From a virus, in the IMG/VR virus record IMGVR_UViG_3300033182_000600, positions 1 through 33,353 of that record: DNA of 33,353 nucleotides; one strand, 5' to 3'. The number at the start of each line of letters is the position of its first letter. Position 1 is the first letter of the stretch. This document shows positions 21,710-30,774 of this stretch, piece after piece. The notes below the pieces were generated by a model. That model saw only the letters and a program-made list of their open reading frames with translations. It searched no databases and was not told the DNA's origin. A program made the translations under genes and the position numbers.

Positions 21710-23363
21710 CTTCTCCTAATACTGTTTTGAAAATATCGTTGATATGCATTTTCAACTCTTCATCTTTTTGTCGGTCAACAATCTTTTTCTCTACGATGTC
21801 ATCTAAAGATTCATTCAGAGTTTGACCATTCTTATGTTTATATGATTGAAATTGTTCTTCTTGATCCATGTCATCATCAGGTTCAGCTTTCTTTTCCAAC
21901 TCAATCTCACGATCCATTTGTTCAATTTCTTCTTGAGTTTGTTTTAGAATACGTTTTCTGACATAATCTTTAGAATAGAAGTTACCAATGACCTCATCGG
22001 CAAAGTTCATAGATTGAAGTAGTTGAAGTCTTTCTTGGAGCATCTCGGCTTCTTTCAATTCGGCAAAGTGTGAATCGGTTTGCCATTCATAAACCACGTC
22101 TTGCTCAATCATTCTCCAATCATTCAGTGTAAGAATACCCTTGAGAATAAGTTGTTTTTCAAGACATGTATGGAACAACTGATTGAAACGATTTCGTAGT
22201 CTTTCAATGAACCGTGTAAATTTGACTTCATCTCTACTTATCTCCTGTGCCCTACCAAGAGTAAACCCTGTCTCTTGTTGAAGCCTTGAAACAGGGACAT
22301 TCAAAGCCTTATAGAGTTTATTCTGAAAGTACTCAACATCAGCCATCTCCCCGAGGTTTTCACCACCAGGCAAAGTAGAAATCTCTGTGCCTCGTCCACC
22401 CTCTCTTCGTGGCAACCAATAGTCTTCCAACATAGACATATGTTTTCGGTCATCTCTCAGTTCACCTGTGTTAGCATCATAGACCATTTTATTCTTATAC
22501 CGAGTCATAATATCACGGAGATATTGTTCAGCCTTCATCTTTGGAAGGTTACCGACATCAATATAGAAGATTCTTCTTTCAGGTGCTCTAGAGATACGAT
22601 AAATCACCACAGCATCTTCAATCATACGGAGTTGGTTGAGAGGTTTGATTGCTTTGTGGAGGTAAGAAATAACTAACTTACGATCTTCACTGAGTAAGCC
22701 AGAATGTGCATAGGCAATAGAATCTGGAGCAATTCTCAACATATTACCACCCTTCTTACCATCTACACCAGATTCATTGAAAACATAGTATTCATCAATT
22801 CTGGGCTGCCCTTTGAAGTCGTTGATGTCTTTCGGAGGGGTGACTTGTCGTACTTTCTTGATCTTGAGAGCATCAATGGGTCTCAATTCAAGAATACCTT
22901 TTTTGGGGTTGGATGGATCAATAATCACATGATAATAGATTCTACCATCTACATACCACTTTTTGAAAATGTCATAACCAAGTTCTCTAAACCGAAGAAG
23001 CCGAGATACATCGTGAAATGCATCCGAAATCTTTTGTTTGATGTCTGGGGAAAGATTGATATTCTCTAGGTTTAGAGAAACAGGATATTCTTCTCTGTCA
23101 GCAACGATAGCTTCATTGATGATATCGTCAATCGCAATCTCACATTCTGGATAGATTGCCATCTGACGATAACGATGAATTAGATCAGCCTCATTCTTTG
23201 CTGCACCTTCCATGTCAAGGTAGGTAGCAAATGCAGCACCAGGCGTTCCTGATACGTCAAGGGAACCATCTTCTGTGGCTGGTAGAGTAAAAGATACTCT
23301 TTCTTGACTTTCTTTTTCTTTTTGTGCTCTACCAATACTAAAACCGAATAATTCAATAGGCAT
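21687..23363 (-). CDS. gp20: portal vertex protein gp20
   Basis: A 558-residue portal, forming the 12-subunit ring at the head vertex through which DNA passes. Recognised by [15 protein letters not shown] (about residues 54-68), [56 protein letters not shown] and [14 protein letters not shown], all standard T4-family portal blocks. T4 gp20 has 524 residues; the extra length is an acidic C-terminal tail. A strong AGGAGG precedes the ATG, with a GC hairpin just upstream. Confidence 0.97.
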   Translation of the reverse strand: MPIELFGFSIGRAQKEKESQERVSFTLPATEDGSLDVSGTPGAAFATYLDMEGAAKNEADLIHRYRQMAIYPECEIAIDDIINEAIVADREEYPVSLNLENINLSPDIKQKISDAFHDVSRLLRFRELGYDIFKKWYVDGRIYYHVIIDPSNPKKGILELRPIDALKIKKVRQVTPPKDINDFKGQPRIDEYYVFNESGVDGKKGGNMLRIAPDSIAYAHSGLLSEDRKLVISYLHKAIKPLNQLRMIEDAVVIYRISRAPERRIFYIDVGNLPKMKAEQYLRDIMTRYKNKMVYDANTGELRDDRKHMSMLEDYWLPRREGGRGTEISTLPGGENLGEMADVEYFQNKLYKALNVPVSRLQQETGFTLGRAQEISRDEVKFTRFIERLRNRFNQLFHTCLEKQLILKGILTLNDWRMIEQDVVYEWQTDSHFAELKEAEMLQERLQLLQSMNFADEVIGNFYSKDYVRKRILKQTQEEIEQMDREIELEKKAEPDDDMDQEEQFQSYKHKNGQTLNESLDDIVEKKIVDRQKDEELKMHINDIFKTVLGEDEHEYIG

Positions 23364-23382
23364 TCATAACCTCCTAGAAGAT

Positions 23383-23401
23383 GGGGCTCGGACGGAGCCC
23401 C
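23383..23401 (-). other. GC-rich hairpin in the gene 20 leader
   Basis: GGGGCTC (23383-23389) pairs with GAGCCCC (23395-23401) over a 5-base loop. On the minus strand it ends about six bases before the gp20 Shine-Dalgarno. There is no T run, so it does not look like an intrinsic terminator. It may protect or pause the portal mRNA. Confidence 0.7.
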
Positions 23402-23434
23402 AGCCCCTAGTTACTGGTAACGATACTCCACTAT

Positions 23435-23442
23435 TATTTATT
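23435..23442 (-). promoter_or_regulatory. late promoter-like box AATAAATA (gene 20)
   Basis: Minus-strand AATAAATA, one base from consensus, overlapping the gene 19 stop codon and about 72 bp before the gp20 start. The spacing is longer than for the other late boxes, leaving room for the leader hairpin. Confidence 0.5.
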
Positions 23443-23974
23443 AGGTAGTGTAATTACCATGAGTCCAATAATCATACGCCCAATCTACGGTGTATTCTTC
23501 AATGGTATCATTAGACCCCCAATCAAGACCAATTTCACCAAGACCCACTGGGAAACAATTCACAAAATTCCAAGAACCACCACCAATTTCTGTTCCTGCT
23601 CTGCCATAATGGGTAATACTCATTTGTCCCAAAATAACGCTTGGAGGAACAGAAACATTACTTTGATGAGAACTCATCAAATTCATCCATGATTCAAAAC
23701 CATTTCTAATGGTAAAATCTTCATCGTTGATGATCGTTACCGATAAATTATCAAAAGTTCTGTTGCCAGGTACTTTTACCTGACGACCAAAATATGGTAC
23801 TTCCACAACACCCATAGTAGATGGTGGAATTTGTGCGATTTTACACAAAAAACTAAAAGTCTTTTGAGTGACCTCTGTAGCGGGAGCAGCAGTAACCTGA
23901 ACCTCAAATAGATTAGGTCTTGCCCCGCCGAGAATCAGACCTTGTGATCTAAATTCTGTAACTGAGAAAGCCAT
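23441..23974 (-). CDS. gp19: tail tube protein gp19
   Basis: A 177-residue tube subunit that stacks in hexameric rings inside the sheath. GGARPNLFEVQVTA at the N terminus, FLCKIAQIPPSTMGVVEVPYFGRQVKVPGNRTFDNLSVTIINDEDF in the middle and NCFPVGLGEIGLDWGSNDTIEEYTVDWAYDYW at the C terminus are clear gp19 features. Length is near T4 gp19 (163). It lies between sheath 18 and portal 20, with a CTAAATA late box 30 bp upstream. Confidence 0.95.
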   Translation of the reverse strand: MAFSVTEFRSQGLILGGARPNLFEVQVTAAPATEVTQKTFSFLCKIAQIPPSTMGVVEVPYFGRQVKVPGNRTFDNLSVTIINDEDFTIRNGFESWMNLMSSHQSNVSVPPSVILGQMSITHYGRAGTEIGGGSWNFVNCFPVGLGEIGLDWGSNDTIEEYTVDWAYDYWTHGNYTT

Positions 23975-24004
23975 TTGTTGTTCTCCTTATATAAGATTCT
24001 GTAG

Positions 24005-24011
24005 TATTTAG
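24005..24011 (-). promoter_or_regulatory. late promoter-like box CTAAATA (gene 19)
   Basis: Minus-strand CTAAATA 30 bp before the gp19 ATG, in the short gap after gene 18. Confidence 0.65.
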
Positions 24012-24014
24012 TTG

Positions 24015-26225
24015 TTATCCGATAATTTCGGAGAAGTCAACACCACTTCTAACAGAAACAAAGTTGAGTTGAATGAAGTTGATTGAACGATTAGGTTTCA
24101 CGTAAATGTCCCCAACAAATTCGTTCCTATCAATCACATCAGAGGTGTTATTTGACTCATCACAGATTACTCTGAAGTCAATAATACCATCTCTACCTTG
24201 AACATTTCTCAAGAATGGTTCAACAGCTCCAACGAATTGAGCTCTAGTGAATGCATCATTGAACTCAAACAGTTGAGCTCTTGCAAATCTGGAGATTGCT
24301 TTCTCAAGGATAATGAAGAGTCTTCTGACATTGATCCGATCAAATGCACTTGGTTTAGCAAGAAGAGTCTTGTCACCAAACAAAACAGTACCCGTTCCCA
24401 TGAAAGTTACCACAGGGTTGATATTGTTTTTATAAAGAGTATCTCTTTCGGACTGTCTTGGACTATAAGGAAGTTTCACTACATTTCTAATGTTACCTCG
24501 TGTAAATCCAGCAGGGGAGAACCAAGCATCTCTGTTTGCTTCTGTAGCGGCAGAAACACCGGCCGTATCACCGTTTAGTGGAACATATCTATAGACATCG
24601 TTGTATCTGTCATATTGATATTTCCAACCACTATCAAGGAATGCATAAGAAGAAGAACCGAGAGTAGTTCTGAAGTCAAGAATATCATTGACCTCATTAC
24701 CATCATTATTCACCACATCCGAAAATTCTGGTGAAATGAAGGCAACACAGTCTTTTCTCTGTTCTGCAATTGAAATCAATTCAAGAGCAACAGTTGCAGA
24801 AGCTTCACCTGCCATGAGAAGACCAATTTCAACTTCTTCAGTATTCTTGAACTTGGAGAATGCTGTAATCTTGTTACCGTCAGTCACATCTGTTCCATCA
24901 ACTCCACCTGTGAGACTTTCTCTCACGATACCACCTTTTGCATTATAGATGACACCTGAAGTTGCTACTGTACCCCAAGCAGAAGTTCCAAGAGCGGTAT
25001 CAGCATCACCTGCAGAATTATGATCTGCCCACCAGACATACTTTGATCTTCTGTTGACAGCATCAACATAGTATGCTTTTGACCCGTCCTCAAACTTAGC
25101 ACCTTTTGCTACAGAAAGACCAGTATAGATTTCCAATCCCTCTTCGGCATTACCAGTCCATTCTCCATCCTCATCAATGATAGCAACATGGACCTCGTCA
25201 TACAGAGCACCTCTTTCTGCTGAATAGGTAGTGGTTACTGGCTCTTTATCAAACAGACCCGAATATTCCCATGTTCTGGAATAAGTTTGTGCTGTTGCAG
25301 TATTGGTGAAACCGACATTTACCGTCATACTACTAGCATTGGTTACTGTAACAACTTTTCTTTCTTCTCCATTGATTGTAACAATGTCACCTGCATCAAA
25401 TTGGAGATTGAAAGCAGTATTTGCTCCACCAGTAACAGTAGTTGAGTTAGCTGTTACATTGACAGTACCCAACATATTTCTAGCAGGTTCAGCAAATGGT
25501 GATCTTTTGAATCTGACGAACGAAGTGGCTGAAATATCAGAGCCAGGAGCAGTTGCAACAGTTGCAGCAGTATTAGAAGTGATAGCACTAACCACGTAAA
25601 TTGAAGCAGTATTTACAGTTCCATCACCGTTGGTTTCAGCAATGACATCACCCACTGCAAGTTCAGGCTGAAGAAGAGTATTAGTACCTGTAATTGCACC
25701 ATCAGCTGAAGCAATTGCAAGTGTTCCAGTTAGAGTAACATCTGAATTTGATGCAACAATGGTATTTCCTGAAGCAAGGTTAGCTCTAGTTGGACCACAG
25801 ATTGAAACTTTCAGGCTGTTACCCAATTCTCCGGCATATTTTGCAAAGAAAGATCCACTGGTAGTTACCTGTCCAGATTGACCTTCGTCATAAGTGTTGT
25901 AATATTGAGTTCCATTGGCTACAAGGACATTGGTAGTACCACTACCGTCTGCATTCTTAGCAGCGGTTGAGACTGCTCTAACTACATGCAATTTATTTGA
26001 GTAGTTCAAGAAATTTGAAGCAGTAAAGAATGTGGTATACGTATTTGCGTCTGGTTTCTGGAATGTTTGAACCAACATACTCTCTGAATCAACCAGAGTG
26101 ACTTCATTGGCCGGACCCCATCTAAAAGGACCAGCAATTCCAGCATCAATGGAAGAGATGCCTGGAACGACAGTAGTTAGATCAATCTCAGAAGTATTGA
26201 CGCCAGGACTTACTTGAAATGGCAT
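24015..26225 (-). CDS. gp18: tail sheath protein gp18
   Basis: A 736-residue contractile sheath subunit. The N terminus (PFQVSPGVNTSEIDLTTVVPGISS) and the C-terminal core (INPVVTFMGTGTVLFGDKTLLAKPSAFDRINVRRLFIILEKAI, FVGDIYVKPNRSINFIQLNFVSVRSG) are strongly conserved in T4-type sheaths. The middle (about residues 110-330) is a Thr/Ala-rich, less conserved outer domain that likely faces the medium. T4 gp18 has 659 residues. The gene faces the HNH gene across a pair of divergent late promoters. Confidence 0.97.
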   Translation of the reverse strand: MPFQVSPGVNTSEIDLTTVVPGISSIDAGIAGPFRWGPANEVTLVDSESMLVQTFQKPDANTYTTFFTASNFLNYSNKLHVVRAVSTAAKNADGSGTTNVLVANGTQYYNTYDEGQSGQVTTSGSFFAKYAGELGNSLKVSICGPTRANLASGNTIVASNSDVTLTGTLAIASADGAITGTNTLLQPELAVGDVIAETNGDGTVNTASIYVVSAITSNTAATVATAPGSDISATSFVRFKRSPFAEPARNMLGTVNVTANSTTVTGGANTAFNLQFDAGDIVTINGEERKVVTVTNASSMTVNVGFTNTATAQTYSRTWEYSGLFDKEPVTTTYSAERGALYDEVHVAIIDEDGEWTGNAEEGLEIYTGLSVAKGAKFEDGSKAYYVDAVNRRSKYVWWADHNSAGDADTALGTSAWGTVATSGVIYNAKGGIVRESLTGGVDGTDVTDGNKITAFSKFKNTEEVEIGLLMAGEASATVALELISIAEQRKDCVAFISPEFSDVVNNDGNEVNDILDFRTTLGSSSYAFLDSGWKYQYDRYNDVYRYVPLNGDTAGVSAATEANRDAWFSPAGFTRGNIRNVVKLPYSPRQSERDTLYKNNINPVVTFMGTGTVLFGDKTLLAKPSAFDRINVRRLFIILEKAISRFARAQLFEFNDAFTRAQFVGAVEPFLRNVQGRDGIIDFRVICDESNNTSDVIDRNEFVGDIYVKPNRSINFIQLNFVSVRSGVDFSEIIG

Positions 26226-26273
26226 TTTGTATCTCCTATACGGTTGTTATTTGGTGTATTTCAATACTGGAAT

Positions 26274-26281
26274 TATTTATA
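26274..26281 (-). promoter_or_regulatory. late promoter TATAAATA (gene 18)
   Basis: Exact minus-strand TATAAATA 48 bp before the sheath ATG. Half of a divergent pair. Confidence 0.85.
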
Positions 26282-26301
26282 AAAAAGAAGGGTTTCAGAG
26301 G

Positions 26302-26309
26302 TATAAATA
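26302..26309 (+). promoter_or_regulatory. late promoter TATAAATA (HNH gene)
   Basis: Exact plus-strand TATAAATA 34 bp before the HNH ATG at 26344 and 20 bp from the opposed gene 18 box. The only plus-strand late box seen. Confidence 0.85.
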
Positions 26310-26343
26310 ATTATTCCAATATAAACAGTTTTTTGGAGTGAAC

Positions 26344-26706
26344 ATGAAACCAATTGATAGATTTTTGACTAAAATTGTAGAGGGTAAGACTGGTTGTTGG
26401 GAGTGGACAGCAGCAAGAACACAACATGGATATGGTATGTTCTCTTATCAAGGAAAGTCTATACCTGCACATCGGTTTTCATATATACACCACAAAGGAG
26501 ATATACCAGATGGTCAGATAGTACATCAAACCTGTCAGAACAACTGTTGTGTCAATCCTGATCATCTAACTCTATGTACTAAGAGTGAAACTCGTCTCAA
26601 ATATAACTCAACTCGTATTCATCCTGACGTAAAAAATTTGATTCAAGGGATCAAACAAATGGGACCAATAAACGATCATCTATTTGACTTTGGATTTAGT
26701 AAGTAA
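26344..26706 (+). CDS. free-standing HNH homing endonuclease
   Basis: A 120-residue nuclease of the HNH_3 type. GCWEWTAARTQHGYGMF near the N terminus, AHRFSYIHH at about 42-50, and the metal-binding core HQTCQNNCCVNPDHL (61-75: His61, Cys64, Cys69, Asn71, His74). ATG 26344 is preferred over GTG 26338 because GGAG lies five bases upstream. It is the only plus-strand gene. It is inserted between 17 and 18 and runs 11 bases into the 3' end of gene 17. The usual role is to cut related phage genomes lacking it, spreading itself and nearby markers. Confidence 0.9.
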   Translation: MKPIDRFLTKIVEGKTGCWEWTAARTQHGYGMFSYQGKSIPAHRFSYIHHKGDIPDGQIVHQTCQNNCCVNPDHLTLCTKSETRLKYNSTRIHPDVKNLIQGIKQMGPINDHLFDFGFSK

Positions 26707-28321
26707 TAAATATATCATCCACAGCAGTCCAAACTTGTCCATTAGGATCTGTAAATGTACCATCATCTTGCCCATCATCTATAATACCGAACGGTAGCAT
26801 ATCATTTTCCATAGCTTCAAGTTGATCTTGATAAATCTGTTTCCTGATATCAAGATTGGTAAGATCTTTGAAGTATTGTTGTTGAACCAACCAAGAGAAA
26901 ATGACCAGTGTCATGGCAAGGTCATCATGTGCTCCTTCTTCTGCCATGTAAGTGTTGTTCTTTGATACGAAGGTAGTCAATTCTACAATAGTGTCAAAAT
27001 CTGGAACGATCAACTTATCTGTCTCAATCATGTCCTTCAACGTAGCACATCCAATTCTCTTCAGTTGTTTACTTGTTCGTATACCTAACTGAGTATTCTT
27101 ACCAAATCCACCTCCGATTTTTTGCCCTGCTCTACCATGCATTGAGACCATCAACATATTCTCATATTCCATATCATGTTGGAGTGTCTCAGCAACAGAC
27201 TGACCAATGTCATTGACTTCTATCAAGACCCATGATTGATTGAATTTGTTTGCTACATTGTAGATGACATTCGGATAAATCATCGGTGAAATTTTATTGT
27301 CTCTGTACTTCGCTACTTGTTTATAAGGTATAGATGAGACATTGAATATACTGAAGGCAGAATAGTCTTGTTCTTTACCTTGTGCAGTATCTGCAATGAG
27401 ACAGTAAGTATCATGTTTTTTAGGTTCTTCATAGACATCTAACCCACTCTGTGATGAGATTGGGTTCTGGAATGTCATAGTCCTGAGTTTGGATGGTGCT
27501 ACTAACGTGTGAGTTGAGCCAATAAATTCTGCTTCAAATTCTTGCTGCCACTGTTCTGGACTTGTGTTCTTGATTGTTTCTTGTTTCCATTTCTCATCAC
27601 GTCCAGGCACTTCAGACCAATGAACTTCAATCGGTGTGTAACTATTTCTACCTTCTTCTGCATCAATCCACAACTTATAGAACATATTCAGACCAAGAGG
27701 TGTAGATACAATGAACACCTTGGTTGACTGTCCAGATGAAATGGTTGGGTATACTGAGGTAAAGAACTGGTCAGCAATGTTATTGGGGACGTGGGCAAAC
27801 TCGTCAAGGAGAATGACATTGAATGAACTACCTCTCACTGCAGATGATGAAGTTGCAGCAGCAAGAATTTTTGAACCATTCTCCAGTTCAATGTTACCCT
27901 TGTTCCAGATCAAAACACCTTGTTGTAACCATTTCGGTAGGTGTTCGTATGCTAGTTGGAGTCTACTGAGAAGTTCTCTTGCTGTGGAAAGTTTGTTTGC
28001 TAGAATAGCACAGTTGACATTCTCATTGAACAGAATGTAATGGAGTAGGAACGATACGATGGTAGTTGATTTGCCTGTTTGGCGTGGCATCTTGCAAATC
28101 ACGAATCGGTCATTGATGAACGTATCTACCATTTTCTCTTGGTAGGGATACATTTCAAAGGGTACTAGCCCATGATCCACATGAACAATCTGAACGTAAT
28201 TACGTATAAAATGTTTAGGGTTTTCCCAGCATTTCTGGTATTCTTGGAGAGACTCTTCTGTCCATTCAACCTGAACCCCTGCTGCTTTGAGTAATGGATT
28301 ACCCAAATAGTGTTCAGCCAT
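26696..28321 (-). CDS. gp17: terminase large subunit gp17
   Basis: A 541-residue packaging motor. The ATPase has Walker A MPRQTGKST (78-86) and Walker B LLDEFA (171-176), followed by the coupling STPLG. The nuclease domain has CLIADTAQG with the first catalytic Asp, IEVNDIG, and HDDLAM with the last Asp near the C terminus. All catalytic residues are present. It is shorter than T4 gp17 (610). It cuts concatemers and pumps DNA through gp20. Its last 11 bases overlap the HNH gene on the other strand. Confidence 0.97.
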   Translation of the reverse strand: MAEHYLGNPLLKAAGVQVEWTEESLQEYQKCWENPKHFIRNYVQIVHVDHGLVPFEMYPYQEKMVDTFINDRFVICKMPRQTGKSTTIVSFLLHYILFNENVNCAILANKLSTARELLSRLQLAYEHLPKWLQQGVLIWNKGNIELENGSKILAAATSSSAVRGSSFNVILLDEFAHVPNNIADQFFTSVYPTISSGQSTKVFIVSTPLGLNMFYKLWIDAEEGRNSYTPIEVHWSEVPGRDEKWKQETIKNTSPEQWQQEFEAEFIGSTHTLVAPSKLRTMTFQNPISSQSGLDVYEEPKKHDTYCLIADTAQGKEQDYSAFSIFNVSSIPYKQVAKYRDNKISPMIYPNVIYNVANKFNQSWVLIEVNDIGQSVAETLQHDMEYENMLMVSMHGRAGQKIGGGFGKNTQLGIRTSKQLKRIGCATLKDMIETDKLIVPDFDTIVELTTFVSKNNTYMAEEGAHDDLAMTLVIFSWLVQQQYFKDLTNLDIRKQIYQDQLEAMENDMLPFGIIDDGQDDGTFTDPNGQVWTAVDDIFITY

Positions 28322-28740
28322 TATTTCTCCTCTGGTATTGCCTTACCTTTGAGTAATTTTTGTAGTTCGGCAGTTGAACCAACAAACAAAGCATTAGTTA
28401 CATTCTTAGGTCCAGAAGAGGATTCAGCTTTTATATCTTTTTTCATTTTGTGAAGATTGATGAGTTCTTTATTAGTTTCAGTCAATCGTCCTACTAATTG
28501 TCCAAAAACTTCCCACGCCCTGGGATGCTCGGACTGTTTAGCAATCTCAAGGAGTTCTTCCAAACCGTCTTGTCCTCGTTCAATCAAATTGTAGAGGTTC
28601 TCTCGTGCATACTCCATGTCATTGTCAACCAAATCACCTTCCACTGGCGGTTGGATTTTTTCCACCTTTTGTACTTCTTTTGGTTCCGTTTCAACGATAC
28701 CAAGAACCTCGTCCAAGTGGGACTCTACGTCTATACTCAT
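28321..28740 (-). CDS. gp16: terminase small subunit gp16
   Basis: A 139-residue protein directly before gp17, sharing one base with it. MEYARENLYNLIERGQDGLEELLEIAKQSEHPRAWEVFGQLVGRLTETNKELINLHK is the typical small-terminase helical core (about residues 42-100), forming a ring that binds packaging DNA and stimulates gp17. T4 gp16 has 164 residues. No helix-turn-helix is obvious. Confidence 0.94.
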   Translation of the reverse strand: MSIDVESHLDEVLGIVETEPKEVQKVEKIQPPVEGDLVDNDMEYARENLYNLIERGQDGLEELLEIAKQSEHPRAWEVFGQLVGRLTETNKELINLHKMKKDIKAESSSGPKNVTNALFVGSTAELQKLLKGKAIPEEK

Positions 28741-29672
28741 TGATAATCACTTCCTGTCACTGGATCAAAATTTTTACCATCCGTAAAGAATTCAAATGTC
28801 TCACTGAATCCATAGTCTGAATCGGCTTGAGCTGTTGTTGGAGATGGAACCACGGTGTACCTTGACTTGATTGTAGAGTCAGCCATACCGTCACTGCTAG
28901 TCTCATTGAGAATTTTTTCATTATTACCCGATTCCAATAGAATGTAATCTGCTGACCTAGAATTAGAGTCTGTACTCTCAAGGATTATATAGTCAATATC
29001 CAATGTTTGATCTGTACTGCCTGGAATACGGAAATTGACTTCCACAGTCCGAATGACTGTACCAGTTTTGATATCTGGATAGATGTAACCCTTCATCGTG
29101 AAACTGAGAGTCCATGTGATGGATCTTCTAGACTCTAAATCCCCTTCATAGGTATCAGATACTGAAGCAGAGTTTAGTATGATTGGAGTGTCAGCTTTGA
29201 TACCCATTTCTGGGATTGTGTTGATCGTAATCGTAAACTCTGGCGTGAAGAAAGGTAAAATTTGCTCCAGAATTTGTGTACCATCTTCAGCATTCTTGAC
29301 CAGTATGTACAGCTCAAAATCAAAGGTGTATGGAACGGGGTTGTACTGTGTCATCAAAGAACCGTTCCCAGCAGCCGTGTTTGCTGAGACATTCTTTCCG
29401 ATGGTGTTCAACTTCCGAGTGGTGTCGTAATTCAAACCAGTAAGTGCAAACCCCATTCTCGGCGTAATGGTTGCAGTTTGTCTTCTGATGTCAACTGTCT
29501 CTTGTGAAGCTAAAACGTGTTTCTGTTTTGGCCCGTATGCAAGAGGAACCTTGATCCTCTCTACCACTACTCCAGATGAATTTTTACGGTCAACGTTGAT
29601 GTCATTGAATAGAGTTCCAAAGGCAGCAACATACTTCCGAATTGTTTGATGGTAAAAAGTAACACCTAGCAT
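28737..29672 (-). CDS. gp15: tail sheath stabiliser/terminator gp15
   Basis: A 311-residue protein that caps the tail at the neck. FYHQTIRKYVAAFGTLFNDI at the N terminus and the PRMGFALTGLNYD, YNPVPYTFDFELYILVKNAEDG and ILPFFTPEFTITINTIPEM segments identify the T4 gp15 family. After about residue 215 it carries an extension with two DYIxLES repeats that is not part of the T4 core (272 residues). Overlaps 16 by four bases and abuts 14. Confidence 0.94.
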   Translation of the reverse strand: MLGVTFYHQTIRKYVAAFGTLFNDINVDRKNSSGVVVERIKVPLAYGPKQKHVLASQETVDIRRQTATITPRMGFALTGLNYDTTRKLNTIGKNVSANTAAGNGSLMTQYNPVPYTFDFELYILVKNAEDGTQILEQILPFFTPEFTITINTIPEMGIKADTPIILNSASVSDTYEGDLESRRSITWTLSFTMKGYIYPDIKTGTVIRTVEVNFRIPGSTDQTLDIDYIILESTDSNSRSADYILLESGNNEKILNETSSDGMADSTIKSRYTVVPSPTTAQADSDYGFSETFEFFTDGKNFDPVTGSDYQ

Positions 29673-30772
29673 TATAGGTCACCTTCTGAGAATGGATTGC
29701 CTTCACTGAAGTCTAATATAGAATCAGATACAGTCTCAATTCCTACGTTGTTTGCATACGGATCATTTGCGATGACCTGTGTATTGATCGTCTGATTACT
29801 TGGATTGATAAGGTAACTTGAGCCACTAGCATTATAGACTATCTCACCATTAGTGAATGTACCTGTGTTATTGATCAGTTTAAGCTTAGTCTCTAGTGTG
29901 TTGATAGACTGAATTTCAGCAGTGACTCCACTACTTGCACCAGTAATCGTATCAGCAACTGAGAAACTGGATGGCGGTGCGGTAATGGTTACCACTGGAG
30001 CTGTAGAATAACCTGTGCCACCACTGGTTACCGTAATCTTATTGACTAAACCTGATGAAGTAATGTTTGCCGTAGCAGTTGCTGTAGTACCAGAAGATGG
30101 GTCTGAAATAGTGACTGTTGGTGCACTAATATAAGCAGTCCCACCAGAAGTGACTGTTATCGTACCGACTGATGTACCATCAAGTTCTGCCGTAGCAGTT
30201 GCTGCAGTACCTGTTCCATAGGTATACTCAATAAAGTATGCATTGTCTGTCTCTGTATCGTCAATGGCCTCAATACCAGTGTTGAAGTCCTCGTCAGAAT
30301 ATTCAAAGAGTTCACAGACCAGATCAAAAGTCTGTAAAGCACCTACCTGATAGAACACAGCATCATTGATCACTCGTCTAATTTCGTATACTGCATCTGT
30401 AAGAGGGAAGTAAATGAGATCACCCTCTTGGGGGTTGACAGACCTTGACCCTGTCTCAAAATTGAGTTCTTGAAATCTTCTCGTTGCGACAGTAAAGGTA
30501 ATCTGATCTCTGACTTCAAGCCCAAAGTTTGAAACGAAAGTACCCTCTCCCGCAAACCCATCAATATTTTTGATGTACATCTCAATCATACGAGCATCAT
30601 TGAACTGAGAGAGTCTATCCTCACCAAAGATGGTGTCCATATTGACAGTCTCTCTTGCGATGTAGTACAAATCTATACCATAGACTTTTATTGACTCAAT
30701 GATGAGTGATTCAGTCAACCTTTGGTCTGCTGTATTTGTCCCGTAGTGATTGAAGTAATGATTTGTAGCCAT
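29672..30772 (-). CDS. gp14: neck protein gp14 with inserted beta-repeat domain
   Basis: A 366-residue head-closure protein. MATNHYFNHYG and ESLIIESIKVYGIDLYYIAR at the N terminus, and the conserved C terminus (ANDPYANNVGIETVSDSILDFSEGNPF), frame the family. Between about residues 185 and 330 there is an insert with two repeats of the form ITVTSGGTxYxxAPxVTI, plus Gly/Thr/Ser-rich strands. T4 gp14 is only 256 residues, so the insert explains the excess. It probably projects from the neck as a beta domain. Start overlaps nothing; gp13 ends two bases before it. Confidence 0.94.
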   Translation of the reverse strand: MATNHYFNHYGTNTADQRLTESLIIESIKVYGIDLYYIARETVNMDTIFGEDRLSQFNDARMIEMYIKNIDGFAGEGTFVSNFGLEVRDQITFTVATRRFQELNFETGSRSVNPQEGDLIYFPLTDAVYEIRRVINDAVFYQVGALQTFDLVCELFEYSDEDFNTGIEAIDDTETDNAYFIEYTYGTGTAATATAELDGTSVGTITVTSGGTAYISAPTVTISDPSSGTTATATANITSSGLVNKITVTSGGTGYSTAPVVTITAPPSSFSVADTITGASSGVTAEIQSINTLETKLKLINNTGTFTNGEIVYNASGSSYLINPSNQTINTQVIANDPYANNVGIETVSDSILDFSEGNPFSEGDL

Positions 30773-30774
30773 AT

